A DNA stretch of 64,000 bases. It comes from Prorocentrum cordatum (taxonomy: Eukaryota > Sar > Dinophyceae > Prorocentrales > Prorocentraceae). This document shows positions 10,080-19,577 of this stretch, piece by piece. The stretch is taken from assembly GCA_963575745.1 (NCBI GenBank), contig CAUYUJ010018715.1, forward strand, positions 296,001-360,000, written 5' to 3'. Under the pieces are notes generated by a model, which made no database searches, was not told where the DNA came from, and saw nothing but the letters and a program-made list of their open reading frames with translations. Each line of letters begins with the position of its first letter. Positions within the stretch are counted from its first letter, which is position 1. The position numbers and the translations under genes were made by a program.

Positions 10080-10690
10080 GGGGCGCTCTCCCTCCCCTCT
10101 CGCCGAGTGATCCTCGATCGAGCATCAAGCAATCAATCGGGCTCGATCTTCCACCACCGGGTCGATGATCCGAGATCTTGAGCCCGAGCATCTTCGAGCA
10201 CCTTGGATCCTGGATCCGAGGATCGCCAAGCTTGGACTCGAAGATCCCAGCTTCGCGATCCGAGGATCGAGGATCGAGCCTCGGCGATCGTCGATCGTCA
10301 CCGTCGCCGTCGTCAGGCCCAGGCCGCCATCGAGAAGGCTCGATCCTCGATCCTCGGACCGAGGATCCGAAATCTTGGTTCCGAGCAGCTTCGAGCGCCT
10401 TAAATCCTGGATCCGACGGTCGCCACGCTTGGACTCGAAGATCTCGGGTTCGCGATCCGAGGATCGAGGGTCGAGCCTCGGCGATCGTCGATCTCCCTCG
10501 TTGCCGTCCTCTGGCCAAGGCTGCCATCAATCAGGCTCGACCCTTCATCCTCGGATCGAGGATCCGATACCTTGGTCTTGAGCATCTGCGAACACCTCGG
10601 GTCCTAGACCCGAGGATCGCCACGCTTGGGCTCGAGGATCCTGGGCCCTCGATCCGAGGATCGAGAATCAAGCCTCGAGACCTGGCGGTC
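10080..10690. repeat. 197-bp tandem satellite, about 3 units
   Basis: Unit starts (ATCTTGxxxCCGAGCA-like) fall at 10175, 10372 and 10569, giving an exact 197-bp period. A partial unit lies upstream and a truncated one downstream. The units are rich in GGATCGAGGATC-type palindromes. Short ORFs in all frames follow the period and are not genes. Confidence 0.85.
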
Positions 10691-11110
10691 ACGCGCACAC
10701 ACGCACACAAACGCGCACACATACACACGCAAACGCACTAATACATACACATACACAACCACACACTCGCACGCACACGCACACACACACACTCGCACAC
10801 ACTCACACACACTCACACCCATACGTACTCATACAATCACATTCGCAACAACAAGAGCCCAAACAACAGCAGCCACAACAGCAACAGCAACCAGCAAAAC
10901 AACAGCACCACCAACAACAACACAATATACAGCAAACACAACAACAACACCATCGCACACACACACACACACGCAAACACACACACACACGCCCACGCAC
11001 CCACAACAACACAAACACAAAGAACAACAACCACGACAGCAACAGCAATCCGCAAAACAACAGGAACAGCAGGCCACAACAGCACCAGGACAAACAACAG
11101 CTACCACAAT
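10690..11110. repeat. (CA)n and CAACAG low-complexity tract
   Basis: CA dinucleotide repeats with interruptions (10690-10830, 10950-11000) alternate with ACAACAGCA-rich sequence. A block of about 33 bp around 10885-10918, containing CAACCAGCAAAACAACAGCA, recurs at about 12037-12070. Confidence 0.85.
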
Positions 11111-11194
11111 AGCACAGGCCAAGCCCGCCGCATCGCCGATGCATCGCCGAGGCCCGCCGATGCTTTGCTGTGGTGGCGCAAGCGATGTGGTGCA

Positions 11195-11686
11195 ATGGGC
11201 GCAAGCTTTGTGGTGCAAGCACTTGTTCGGGTCAACTTCGCGGAGGACGCAACGCTTCCCGTGGCCCATATAGGACCAAGCATTCCAAGCCCTTTCCTTT
11301 CGCCGGTCAGCGACGAGAGCATCGTCTCGCCGATGTCCCTCGTCGAGGAAACGCAAGGCGACGAGCGGGCGCCAGGCGGCGCGCAGACCGAGGACTTCGA
11401 GGAGGTGAAGACCGAGGAGACGCAGCCAACCACGCAGAAGGGGGGCGCTAGCAAGCCCGAGGGCAAGAGCCTCGACGACAAGAAGCTCGAGGACAAGAAG
11501 GTCAAGCTGGACTCGCGCGAGCTCGAGGACAAAAAGCTCCAAAACAACGCCAAGCTCGAGGACAACGCACACTTCGAGAACAAGCTCTCGGGCAAGAAGC
11601 TGGAGGACTCCAGCATGCTCGGGAACAGGAGATCCGACGACCAGAAGCCCGAGGGCAAAATGCTCAAGCTGGACCCCTGCAAGTAG
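11195..11686 (+). CDS. Hypothetical Lys/Glu/Asp-rich protein with KLED repeats
   Basis: An open frame of 163 codons from ATG 11195 to TAG 11684-11686; the frame is open further upstream without an ATG. The N-terminal part is mixed (MGASFVVQALVRVNFAED). The C-terminal half is a degenerate repeat built on K-L-E-D: LDDKKLEDKK, RELEDKKLQ, AKLEDNAHFENK and GKKLEDSS, probably a highly charged helix or disordered tail. Codons are strongly G/C-ending, like the neighbouring coding segments. The function is unknown. It may be an exon of the same broken gene region rather than a complete gene. Confidence 0.45.
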   Translation: MGASFVVQALVRVNFAEDATLPVAHIGPSIPSPFLSPVSDESIVSPMSLVEETQGDERAPGGAQTEDFEEVKTEETQPTTQKGGASKPEGKSLDDKKLEDKKVKLDSRELEDKKLQNNAKLEDNAHFENKLSGKKLEDSSMLGNRRSDDQKPEGKMLKLDPCK

Positions 11687-11929
11687 AGCCCGAAAGGTTG
11701 CGCCGCCGCCGTTGCAAGCCAGAAGCAACGAGGCGGCGGGATGCCTTGCACTCGGTGCCGAGCTCTGCCTCGCCTCCTGCCTGGCGCCCGGCTCCAAGTG
11801 TTGACTCAGCCTTGAGGCGCCTCGCGAGCCGCTGGGAGCTCTGAACGAAGTGCCTTCGGGCAGAGCGAGGACGCAGTGATGGAAGCTCTGAGCGAGGTGG
11901 CCACCAGCCTCGCCGACGCCAGAGGAAAA

Positions 11930-12195
11930 ACAAGAGACAGGGACCAGAGCAACATAACCGACGACAGCAATAACAAAAGCACGCGCAGGCAACGCAACGC
12001 GCGCAAGCAACAGCAGCAACGCCGCAAACAGCAAAAGCAACCAGCAAAACAACAGCACCACCAACATAATCACAAGCATCGGAAGGCGCACCAGCAGCAC
12101 CAGCAACCAGCGCAGCAGCAAGCCACAACAGCAACAAGACAATCGACAACAACAAGCGGACAACACGAAGCTACCAACGACAATCTAACAACAAA
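11930..12195. repeat. CAACAG/CAGCAA low-complexity tract
   Basis: Imperfect CAA/CAG-rich sequence similar to 10840-11110, including the shared block at 12037-12070. It separates two coding-like segments and could be an intron or spacer. Confidence 0.7.
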
Positions 12196-12200
12196 ACGCA

Positions 12201-12792
12201 TAAGTTCGCCCTCCTGCCCAGCGACGCGGAGGCCAAGCTGCGGAACAAGTGGCACTGGGGCCAGGAGACGCTCGCGAGATGGCACGGCCTCCGAGCGGCT
12301 CTCGAGAAGAAGGTTGACGCGGGGAGGCTCGGCAAGACAGCCCCCGAGCCTGCGGGCGTGTCCGACCGAGCCGCATCAAGCGCAAGAGCGAGATCGCCAG
12401 GCTGTCCCACAACATCGCCGGCACGGTCACCGCTCGAGGGCGTCGCGCACCGCCTGGAGCGCTGGTTCAAGCGGGGGCGCGAACACGCCCACGGTCAGGA
12501 AGAAGACAATCCTGACGCGGCTGCGCAACGAGCTGGCCTTCGAACGGGACAAGCAAATCCACCTGCAGAAGGTCGGCCACAAGAGCTACAGCGCCGATAT
12601 TCACAAGAGGGTGACCAAGCGCCTGCAGACCTTCCAGATCAACCAGACGTGCAAGAAGGACTTGAGGTGGGTGGCCGAGCTCGTCGCCCCGAGGCTGCGC
12701 GCGAGCGGGCGCAAGGGCCAGAGCCTCTCCGACCAGAGGCTTCAGACGCTCAGCAAGGACAAGGCCAAGCTGACCTGGGCCACGGCCGACAG
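12201..12792 (+). pseudogene. Unrecognised coding-like region in three frames
   Basis: Protein-like reading moves between frames. One frame opens with FALLPSDAEAKLRNKWHWGQ and continues through LARWHGLRAALEKKVDAG. A short middle part carries KRKSEIARLSHNIAG in another frame. A third stretch, from about 12495, holds TRLRNELAFERDKQIHLQKV and KLTWATAD. Basic and helical composition and G/C-ending codons match the segments at 9-12 kb and 22-24 kb. At 12791-12793 the sequence is AG followed by GTTACA, a possible 5' splice site. After that the frame enters the TAG microsatellite and stops within a few codons. No domain was recognised. Confidence 0.5.
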
Positions 12793-12800
12793 GTTACACC

Positions 12801-12821
12801 AGTAGTTGTAATAGTAGTAGT

Positions 12822-12856
<35 letters not shown>

Positions 12857-12977
12857 TAGCTTATTCGTAGTAGTAGTAGTAGTAGTAGTAGTCGTACTAC
12901 TACTACTAGTAGTAGTAGTAGTAGTAGTAGTAGTAATATTAGTAGTAGTGGTAGTAGTAGTAATAGTAGTAGTTGTG

Positions 12978-13031
<54 letters not shown>

Positions 13032-13060
13032 ATGGTGGTAGGTGGTAGTGGCTACTACGA
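12801..13060. repeat. (TAG)n microsatellite block
   Basis: TAG/GTA repeats with CAG and GTGG interruptions on the plus strand. The complementary CTA repeats begin about 65 bp further right, so the two blocks form a potential hairpin. All ORFs here are homopolymeric (Val or Thr). Confidence 0.95.
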
Positions 13061-13123
13061 GCAACGACTACCAGTTCAAATAAATAGTACTAGTAAGGGC
13101 TACCACCAGCAATTGTTACTACT

Positions 13124-14390
<1,267 letters not shown>

Positions 14391-14554
14391 CACCCCCGAA
14401 GCTGCGCGCCCACCACGTGACCGACGACAACCCCCTCGGATTGAAGCCTGGTCTGCCCGTCATGTGCTGTTGCCACCTGTGCCACCAAGTTAAGACCAGA
14501 GGCAAGGCCACTGCACGGTGACTCGGGCGATGCGTGGAGGAGGGGAGGAGGTGG
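14391..14554. other. Unique spacer of the DIRS element
   Basis: 164 bp between repeats A1 and B1, with no second copy in the window. In sense orientation it lies between the internal circle-junction copy and the 3' terminus. Confidence 0.7.
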
Positions 14555-14696
14555 ACCAAGACAGCTACAGCATGTCATGAAGCAACTTGCATAACATGGG
14601 TCAGCAAGGTCACGCCCTCTCCACCACTTGGGGACTAGCACGCCTAAACTCCTTGACCCTCAGGGGCCCCCTCCCCAGAGAGCTCACGTGGTCATA
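14555..14696 (-). repeat. Split direct repeat B, internal copy (B1)
   Basis: 142 bp identical by eye to 21433-21574. It ends CACGTGGTCATA and runs directly into A2, so B1-A2 reproduces the joined ends of a circular intermediate. Confidence 0.92.
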
Positions 14697-15014
14697 GGCG
14701 TTTTTTCGTCACCCAGCCGTGGTGCTTTGTGTCGCAGTGCCGAGCCGTACGCTGGCCCCCTCAGAGCACAGCGACGACGAAGGCGACGCTGCATGACCAC
14801 CATGGGCTCCCTGCATGGCCGCAGCTCCAGTCAGAGAGCCGTGCGACCATGAGGAACGCTGCATAATGGCCCTGAGCACCCATGCACGGCCACGGCCTAA
14901 GGAGGCGCGTGACCATGACCAAGCGCAGGCAAGGGTCAAGACCCCTGATGGCTGCACGGACTACGGCCCGCCAGCACCTGCCCGGCGGCCGTGCCCCCCT
15001 CGGAACACGACACA
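14695..15014 (-). repeat. Split direct repeat A, internal copy (A2)
   Basis: The second copy of the 320-bp repeat. The recombinase stop codon at 15029-15031 lies only about 15 bp from its inner edge, so non-coding sequence is minimal. Confidence 0.92.
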
Positions 15015-15028
15015 CCCCCAGTACCCTG

Positions 15029-16135
15029 TCAGCTTGCCCTTGACTGCGACACTCCCCCAGCAACCTGCACGGTGGTCGCAATCAGCTCGGGCAGACAAAG
15101 TACAGCATTGCAAAGCCGACGCTGGCCCCAAATAGGTAGCTGCAGCTGAGCAGCATCTGCCCGGGCCTGGTCTACATAAATCTTGGCAGTCTTCGAATCC
15201 TGCCACCTGCCCAATTCCTGGGTCAATGCATACGATCCGTATTTCATAAGATGCCAAGTCGCCCCGCCGCGGCGGAGACAGTACGGAGTGAGATTGGTCG
15301 TAGGAAGCCCAACGAACGATGCAACGCTGTGCAATTTAGTTTGGAAAGCAACGTGGCCGCCAGAGAACAACAACGCTGTAGGTTCCAAACCTTTGGTCGC
15401 AAGTTGCATGAGCATGATCACGGCACGATCGTAGATGCAAACGTGCTCTGGCTCCCCCTTTCGTTTTGCGCCCTTGTTGTTCGGAAGGTGCACAACCATG
15501 AGGTCACCGTTTCCGACGAACTCCACCTGCTGCCGTGTAAGCGTGAATAACTCTCCAGACCTCAGAAGCCCTGCGAAACCCAGAAGTAGCTGAGTACCGA
15601 AGAGAACCCAATTGCGAGCCAGGCTGATGGCAGCGAAGCCGAGCGCCATATCCTTAGTCAAGGGGAGCGCACGTGTCCTTCGCACGGTGCGCGTCCACAG
15701 CGTGAAGTAATGCGATGCTGTGTCGAGCTTCCGGCGGCACCGCGGGTAAAGTCGTTTGATGCCGCAAAGAAAATCGTTTGCCCATCCCAGAGGATAGTCG
15801 TCTTGAAACAAATGGTTGATGTATTCGGCTGCCTCGTCGTCCAAATCGTCCAACGTCCCCGGCAATGAATGGCCAACCGCATCTAAATACGTGAAGAAAC
15901 GATGAACAGCGTGACGGTAGCGAGCTAATGTTGGCGACTGCAGCTTTGCAAACTTCAAGTGTTGAGGTTTCGGGCCTTTGATTGTACGTGTCCGCCCTGG
16001 ACGCTTTGAAGACAGCCGGCCCTTACCCATCTTTCCGTGCAGAATGCAGCCGGCTGGCTGCATCAGCATAGTTCCATGAGCTGATCGTCCACAAGGTGAG
16101 CACGTACACGTCTGCCGCCAGAGCCACGGCAGCAT
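15029..16135 (-). CDS. Tyrosine recombinase of the DIRS-like element
   Basis: 368 aa from ATG 16135. It is a tyrosine recombinase that would cut and rejoin the element's circular cDNA and the target. An N-terminal core-binding-like region (SPTLARYRHAVHRFFTYLDA, about 67-86) precedes the catalytic part. There the first Arg is in GLLRSGEL (R192). The second box is YCLRRGGATWHL, with R288, and Tyr285 in the usual His position. GRWQDSKTAKIYVD supplies W311 and the probable nucleophile Y320. The spacing from W311 to Y320 is normal for the family. Its first about 113 bases overlap the end of the RT/RNase H ORF in another frame, as is common in DIRS elements. It appears intact. The first 35 residues are poor matches to anything known, and M36 (MGKGRLSSKR) is an alternative start. 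Confidence 0.88.
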   Translation of the reverse strand: MLPWLWRQTCTCSPCGRSAHGTMLMQPAGCILHGKMGKGRLSSKRPGRTRTIKGPKPQHLKFAKLQSPTLARYRHAVHRFFTYLDAVGHSLPGTLDDLDDEAAEYINHLFQDDYPLGWANDFLCGIKRLYPRCRRKLDTASHYFTLWTRTVRRTRALPLTKDMALGFAAISLARNWVLFGTQLLLGFAGLLRSGELFTLTRQQVEFVGNGDLMVVHLPNNKGAKRKGEPEHVCIYDRAVIMLMQLATKGLEPTALLFSGGHVAFQTKLHSVASFVGLPTTNLTPYCLRRGGATWHLMKYGSYALTQELGRWQDSKTAKIYVDQARADAAQLQLPIWGQRRLCNAVLCLPELIATTVQVAGGVSQSRAS

Positions 16136-18956
16136 ATCTCCTCAAGGGCCGGTTCAACACTTTCGCGCTTGATCTGCCTTTTGCCGTAACGCACGCTGCC
16201 ACTTTGCTGTCAAAAATATGAAAGTAACGATGGTGGTGAAACGATGTATCGGTTGCGCATGCCCTCGCATACGTTAAAAATGCAATGAATTCTAATACGT
16301 TGATATGTTGAGCCTCCCTCCATTTGTAAGCCATTCGCGTGACCCGCTGCCATGCCAGGGCTGGGTACGGCCATTCCTGGCGAGACCCATCCAATAACGA
16401 TTTGGACGATAGACGAACATCCGATCCTTTGTAGTCCGCATGCTTGAGCAAGGCGCGCAAATGGTCCATCTCGCGCCCGGCCTCCATCTGGGAAAGGAGC
16501 TGCGTGACCTCGGGGACCACGTGGTGCAAGAGTTCAGGTTTGCCCAACCTCTCGGTGCTCTGCCGGAGGGCCTGGACAACCCAATGTTCCCTGAGAGCTG
16601 GAACAGCCGGCAACCTCGTAGCATCCGTTTCCCGCATCACGTTTTGCACGACTTGGGCGTACCGCTGGTAAAACGAAAAAGGAAGCCCATATTCGTCCCA
16701 GGTATTGCTGGATCCGTCGACTCCCCGGGGGCCGCCTGAGTCAATGATGATGTCGTCGTGCCCCCGGCAAGCTGGACAATGAAACGCTCGGTGAAAGGCT
16801 TCGCAATTATGCACAAAAGCGACCGTTTCTCGGCCTTTCCCTCGATGGCAGCATGTCCACAGAAGTGTGAAGAAGACGCCGGGCTGACTGAGAAGTGCAA
16901 TCGCCTGGGGAAGGCGCCACCCGACGCTATCCCAATAGCCGTCCAAAACTGCGAATCCCCAGTTGGTACTCCTCCATTGTAGCCTCGTCAATGAATAATT
17001 GAATCTGTCTTCCCAACGTTTCAGCCTGAACGAGTCGTGGCCCCGCAAGCACGAACGATTCTTCCGGGGCCACTCCGAACGTCTAGGCGCGCGTCCTGGT
17101 CGCCAGTGCTCGAAGAAGACAGTCGCGCCGTCGAACGCCTTGAGCTTTTCCTGGCCGGCGACCGTGAAGAAGTCGCCCTCGGGGCACCTTGCGAAACCGT
17201 ACGGTTGCAGAACTGGCACGCTCTTGGACGCCATGGCCCACGTCAACCTCGCATCAGCATCACAGAAGCCTTCGGCAAAGCTCAACCTAGATAGAGATAC
17301 GTATTGCCATCCAACGCATGCGAGACAATGAGCGCCCAAACATTTCAGACAGCAGCACTTCGACCGGCACCCTGCCGGGCAGGAGGCCCAAGCATCGAAG
17401 GAAGGCGCGTGGCCTCCACATACGGCGCAACATGCTACCTGAAACAGTTGGTGCCCGAAGTCTGCGGTAACCGTTCCCCTGGCCCCGGCGTCCTCGAAGC
17501 TCTCCTCCGTGAGGTGCGCACTCCAATCCTGGGCTTGCTCCGCAATTTGCTTGGACAGTGCAGGCGCGAACACTTTGGCTTCAGCGGCTCCTCCTCCCTC
17601 CTCCGAGGCATCCGTGCAACTGATTGTGCTCCGAATGGGGGCCCGCAAGTTGGCCCAAGCGAAGACTAGCAGGACAGTGCCAAGGAGGACTTCGTCCAGC
17701 ACCTCTGAAGGAGGGGCGCGCCGATCGAGCAGGCTGCTGAAACCGTACACGTAGTGGAACACCTCCTGCAGGACGGAGAAGAGCACCCTCCTGAACTGGG
17801 CTGCAAAACAAAATAAACCGCACCAGTGTTGCATGGCGGCCTGGGACCATTCGTCTGTTGTCAGCAATGCGACCGTCTTGCAAACCACCTTGTGCCCCTT
17901 GGTCCGGCTATGTACAAGCCGCCCTCTTGCTCCATCGACTTCGCCTCCTAGGATACTCGCCCTAAGACCTCTCACCAGAGATTTGCCGACGTTCAAAGGA
18001 ATCTTGCATTGACCGCAAACGTCCACAAAATTCTGCATGGCCTCACTGCGCCCCAACCGGCGAGATGCATCCTGAGCCGGATTGATTCCGTCGGAATCCG
18101 GGTGTCCACAAAGCTGTTCTGCTTCAAGAAGACAAACGTCTCCATGCTCAATTGCTTCCACAAGTGCCTCCATGCCCTTCAGCCTGGTAAGATAATCAAA
18201 ACCATCCATGCAGACCACAGACACGTCGCCGTCAGAGACCGGGGCCCGCTTGTTGATCTCGGTAGCGCTGTCCACTCCGACCATGTTGAAGACGAGGCGT
18301 CTGGCCATGTCTTGCATGAGGTCGACCGCAATCACGGAACCCATCGGGACGGCGCGCATACACACATAGGACCATTGTGAGGCAGACCGCCCAAATATGG
18401 AGGACGGAACTCGTTTTTCAAACGTGAAATAGCCATTCCACGCCGGAGGCATTGCGAATATGTTGAAACAGCTTTCCATATCTTCAGAATCTACCATGAA
18501 GATGTCTCCAGGCTCCATTAATACTAAAGACATCTGGCCCAAGTACGGTAGGTCGTCGCTGCCTCCACGAAGACGCCTCATGAACGAGTTAATGGGGACG
18601 AAGACGCAGATGAACCGCAAAAAGTGATGCGTCACACCACCTATTTCCTTAAACTTGTCTACCCCCATACCTCCATTTAGCACCATGGTCCCGCGCTGGT
18701 CTTTGAACACGTCGTCAGGCCGAACCTCGCCAAAGATACCGCGCTCGACGCCTGCTTTAACCAGCGAGTACCACTCGCTGTCCGAAGCATGCACCTTGGA
18801 CTTCGGGGCCACGGTCGGCCAGTCGCACCGTGGAAGTAGGCACCTGGAAGGCTCGAGCAGGTCGTCCCGGAGCTCTTCCGACACGTAGTCTTCCACCTTC
18901 ACCAAGCACGCCTTCCCAGGCGGTGGCCAGGCAGGTAATACTTTCTCCGCCACCAA
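16023..18956 (-). CDS. Reverse transcriptase / RNase H polyprotein of the DIRS-like element
   Basis: 977 codons. The frame is open from 18986 but has no ATG near its start; 18956 is a TTG used here only as a boundary. Residues about 60-260 form the RT. Motif A is FMVDSEDM (D156), motif B is VPMGS (203-207), and motif C is CMDGFD (D251) where most RTs have YxDD. A Cys-rich block (CCAVCGG, CPAGC, CCCLKC), about residues 510-555, may bind zinc. The following part may correspond to the methylase-like domain of DIRS elements, but key residues are not evident. The C-terminus is RNase H: HINVLEF (E889), FHIFDSKVA (D906), SWNYADAASR (D965). It would copy element RNA into cDNA. Tandem in-frame with the 18987-19577 segment upstream, separated by one TAA. 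Confidence 0.85.
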   Translation of the reverse strand: MVAEKVLPAWPPPGKACLVKVEDYVSEELRDDLLEPSRCLLPRCDWPTVAPKSKVHASDSEWYSLVKAGVERGIFGEVRPDDVFKDQRGTMVLNGGMGVDKFKEIGGVTHHFLRFICVFVPINSFMRRLRGGSDDLPYLGQMSLVLMEPGDIFMVDSEDMESCFNIFAMPPAWNGYFTFEKRVPSSIFGRSASQWSYVCMRAVPMGSVIAVDLMQDMARRLVFNMVGVDSATEINKRAPVSDGDVSVVCMDGFDYLTRLKGMEALVEAIEHGDVCLLEAEQLCGHPDSDGINPAQDASRRLGRSEAMQNFVDVCGQCKIPLNVGKSLVRGLRASILGGEVDGARGRLVHSRTKGHKVVCKTVALLTTDEWSQAAMQHWCGLFCFAAQFRRVLFSVLQEVFHYVYGFSSLLDRRAPPSEVLDEVLLGTVLLVFAWANLRAPIRSTISCTDASEEGGGAAEAKVFAPALSKQIAEQAQDWSAHLTEESFEDAGARGTVTADFGHQLFQVACCAVCGGHAPSFDAWASCPAGCRSKCCCLKCLGAHCLACVGWQYVSLSRLSFAEGFCDADARLTWAMASKSVPVLQPYGFARCPEGDFFTVAGQEKLKAFDGATVFFEHWRPGRAPRRSEWPRKNRSCLRGHDSFRLKRWEDRFNYSLTRLQWRSTNWGFAVLDGYWDSVGWRLPQAIALLSQPGVFFTLLWTCCHRGKGRETVAFVHNCEAFHRAFHCPACRGHDDIIIDSGGPRGVDGSSNTWDEYGLPFSFYQRYAQVVQNVMRETDATRLPAVPALREHWVVQALRQSTERLGKPELLHHVVPEVTQLLSQMEAGREMDHLRALLKHADYKGSDVRLSSKSLLDGSRQEWPYPALAWQRVTRMAYKWREAQHINVLEFIAFLTYARACATDTSFHHHRYFHIFDSKVAACVTAKGRSSAKVLNRPLRRYAAVALAADVYVLTLWTISSWNYADAASRLHSARKDG

Positions 18957-18986
18957 TTCGCGCCTACGTGAAACAACTTCCCCGCC

Positions 18987-19577
18987 TTATCCGATTCTAA
19001 GGGATTCCATCTCCGCCCGAAGCGAGCCCAATGAGAAAAGGCAGGGCCCTCCTTCGAGGAAATCGGCGGTCGAGCTCCAAATGTGCCGAAGGGACGACTT
19101 TTGGGCGGCAGTCAGACAAGGAAGCGTCTCCATGCATACCGGAACTGCGGTCCAGCCCGCACAGGCCATAAAGTTAAGGCTAAGCAGAGTAGCTGAAGCA
19201 AGCACGAGGTGCTCCCCCACCCGGCCGGCGATTGTCTTGGAGAGCTCGGTGACCCAGAACTCCACGGCAGCAAAAGGGTCGATGGGTAGAAGATCTTTCG
19301 GGGCGGCCGGCGAAGATGTAGAAGCGGCTGGGTGACGAACAATCGGAAACCGGCTAAGGTCCCGAGCGTGCAGAAAATGAAGAAGTAGGGCTGGTGCGGA
19401 AAGATCCAGACAGGGTCGGGCTCCAGACCATGTCCACGAAGGTACACATATGACCTCAAGCTGTGACCGGAAAGACCCCAAGCGACCTGGGCTGCAGAGG
19501 GCACCAAAACTGAGAAGTACTGCCGCGTCCAACGAGTCGCGAATCTTCTCAGCACATGTCCTCAGCTGCTGGTCCAC
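18987..19577 (-). CDS. N-terminal part of pol, separated from RT by one TAA
   Basis: 196 codons in exactly the same frame as the RT/RNase H ORF. They are interrupted from it only by TAA at 18987-18989, after which the frame runs on as GGEVVSRRREL. The first codon listed is GTG; the frame overlaps the end of ORF1 in a different phase. The sequence is Leu- and Ala-rich (FVVTELSKTIAG-like helix around the centre; AGRVGEHLVLASATLLSL) with no recognised motif. I infer a single pol frame entered by frameshift or reinitiation after ORF1. The TAA is either a disabling mutation or a readthrough site. Confidence 0.55.
   Translation of the reverse strand: MDQQLRTCAEKIRDSLDAAVLLSFGALCSPGRLGSFRSQLEVICVPSWTWSGARPCLDLSAPALLLHFLHARDLSRFPIVRHPAASTSSPAAPKDLLPIDPFAAVEFWVTELSKTIAGRVGEHLVLASATLLSLNFMACAGWTAVPVCMETLPCLTAAQKSSLRHIWSSTADFLEGGPCLFSLGSLRAEMESLRIG

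Noticed and set aside
10080-10690. CRISPR array
   Set aside because: The 197-bp period has no short repeat/unique spacer pattern; it is an ordinary satellite. No cas-like gene is present.
10829-12166. 445-aa minus-strand ORF rich in Val/Cys/Leu
   Set aside because: It reads CAACAG/CA low-complexity DNA and the antisense of the Lys/Glu/Asp-rich plus frame; composition is explained by the repeats.
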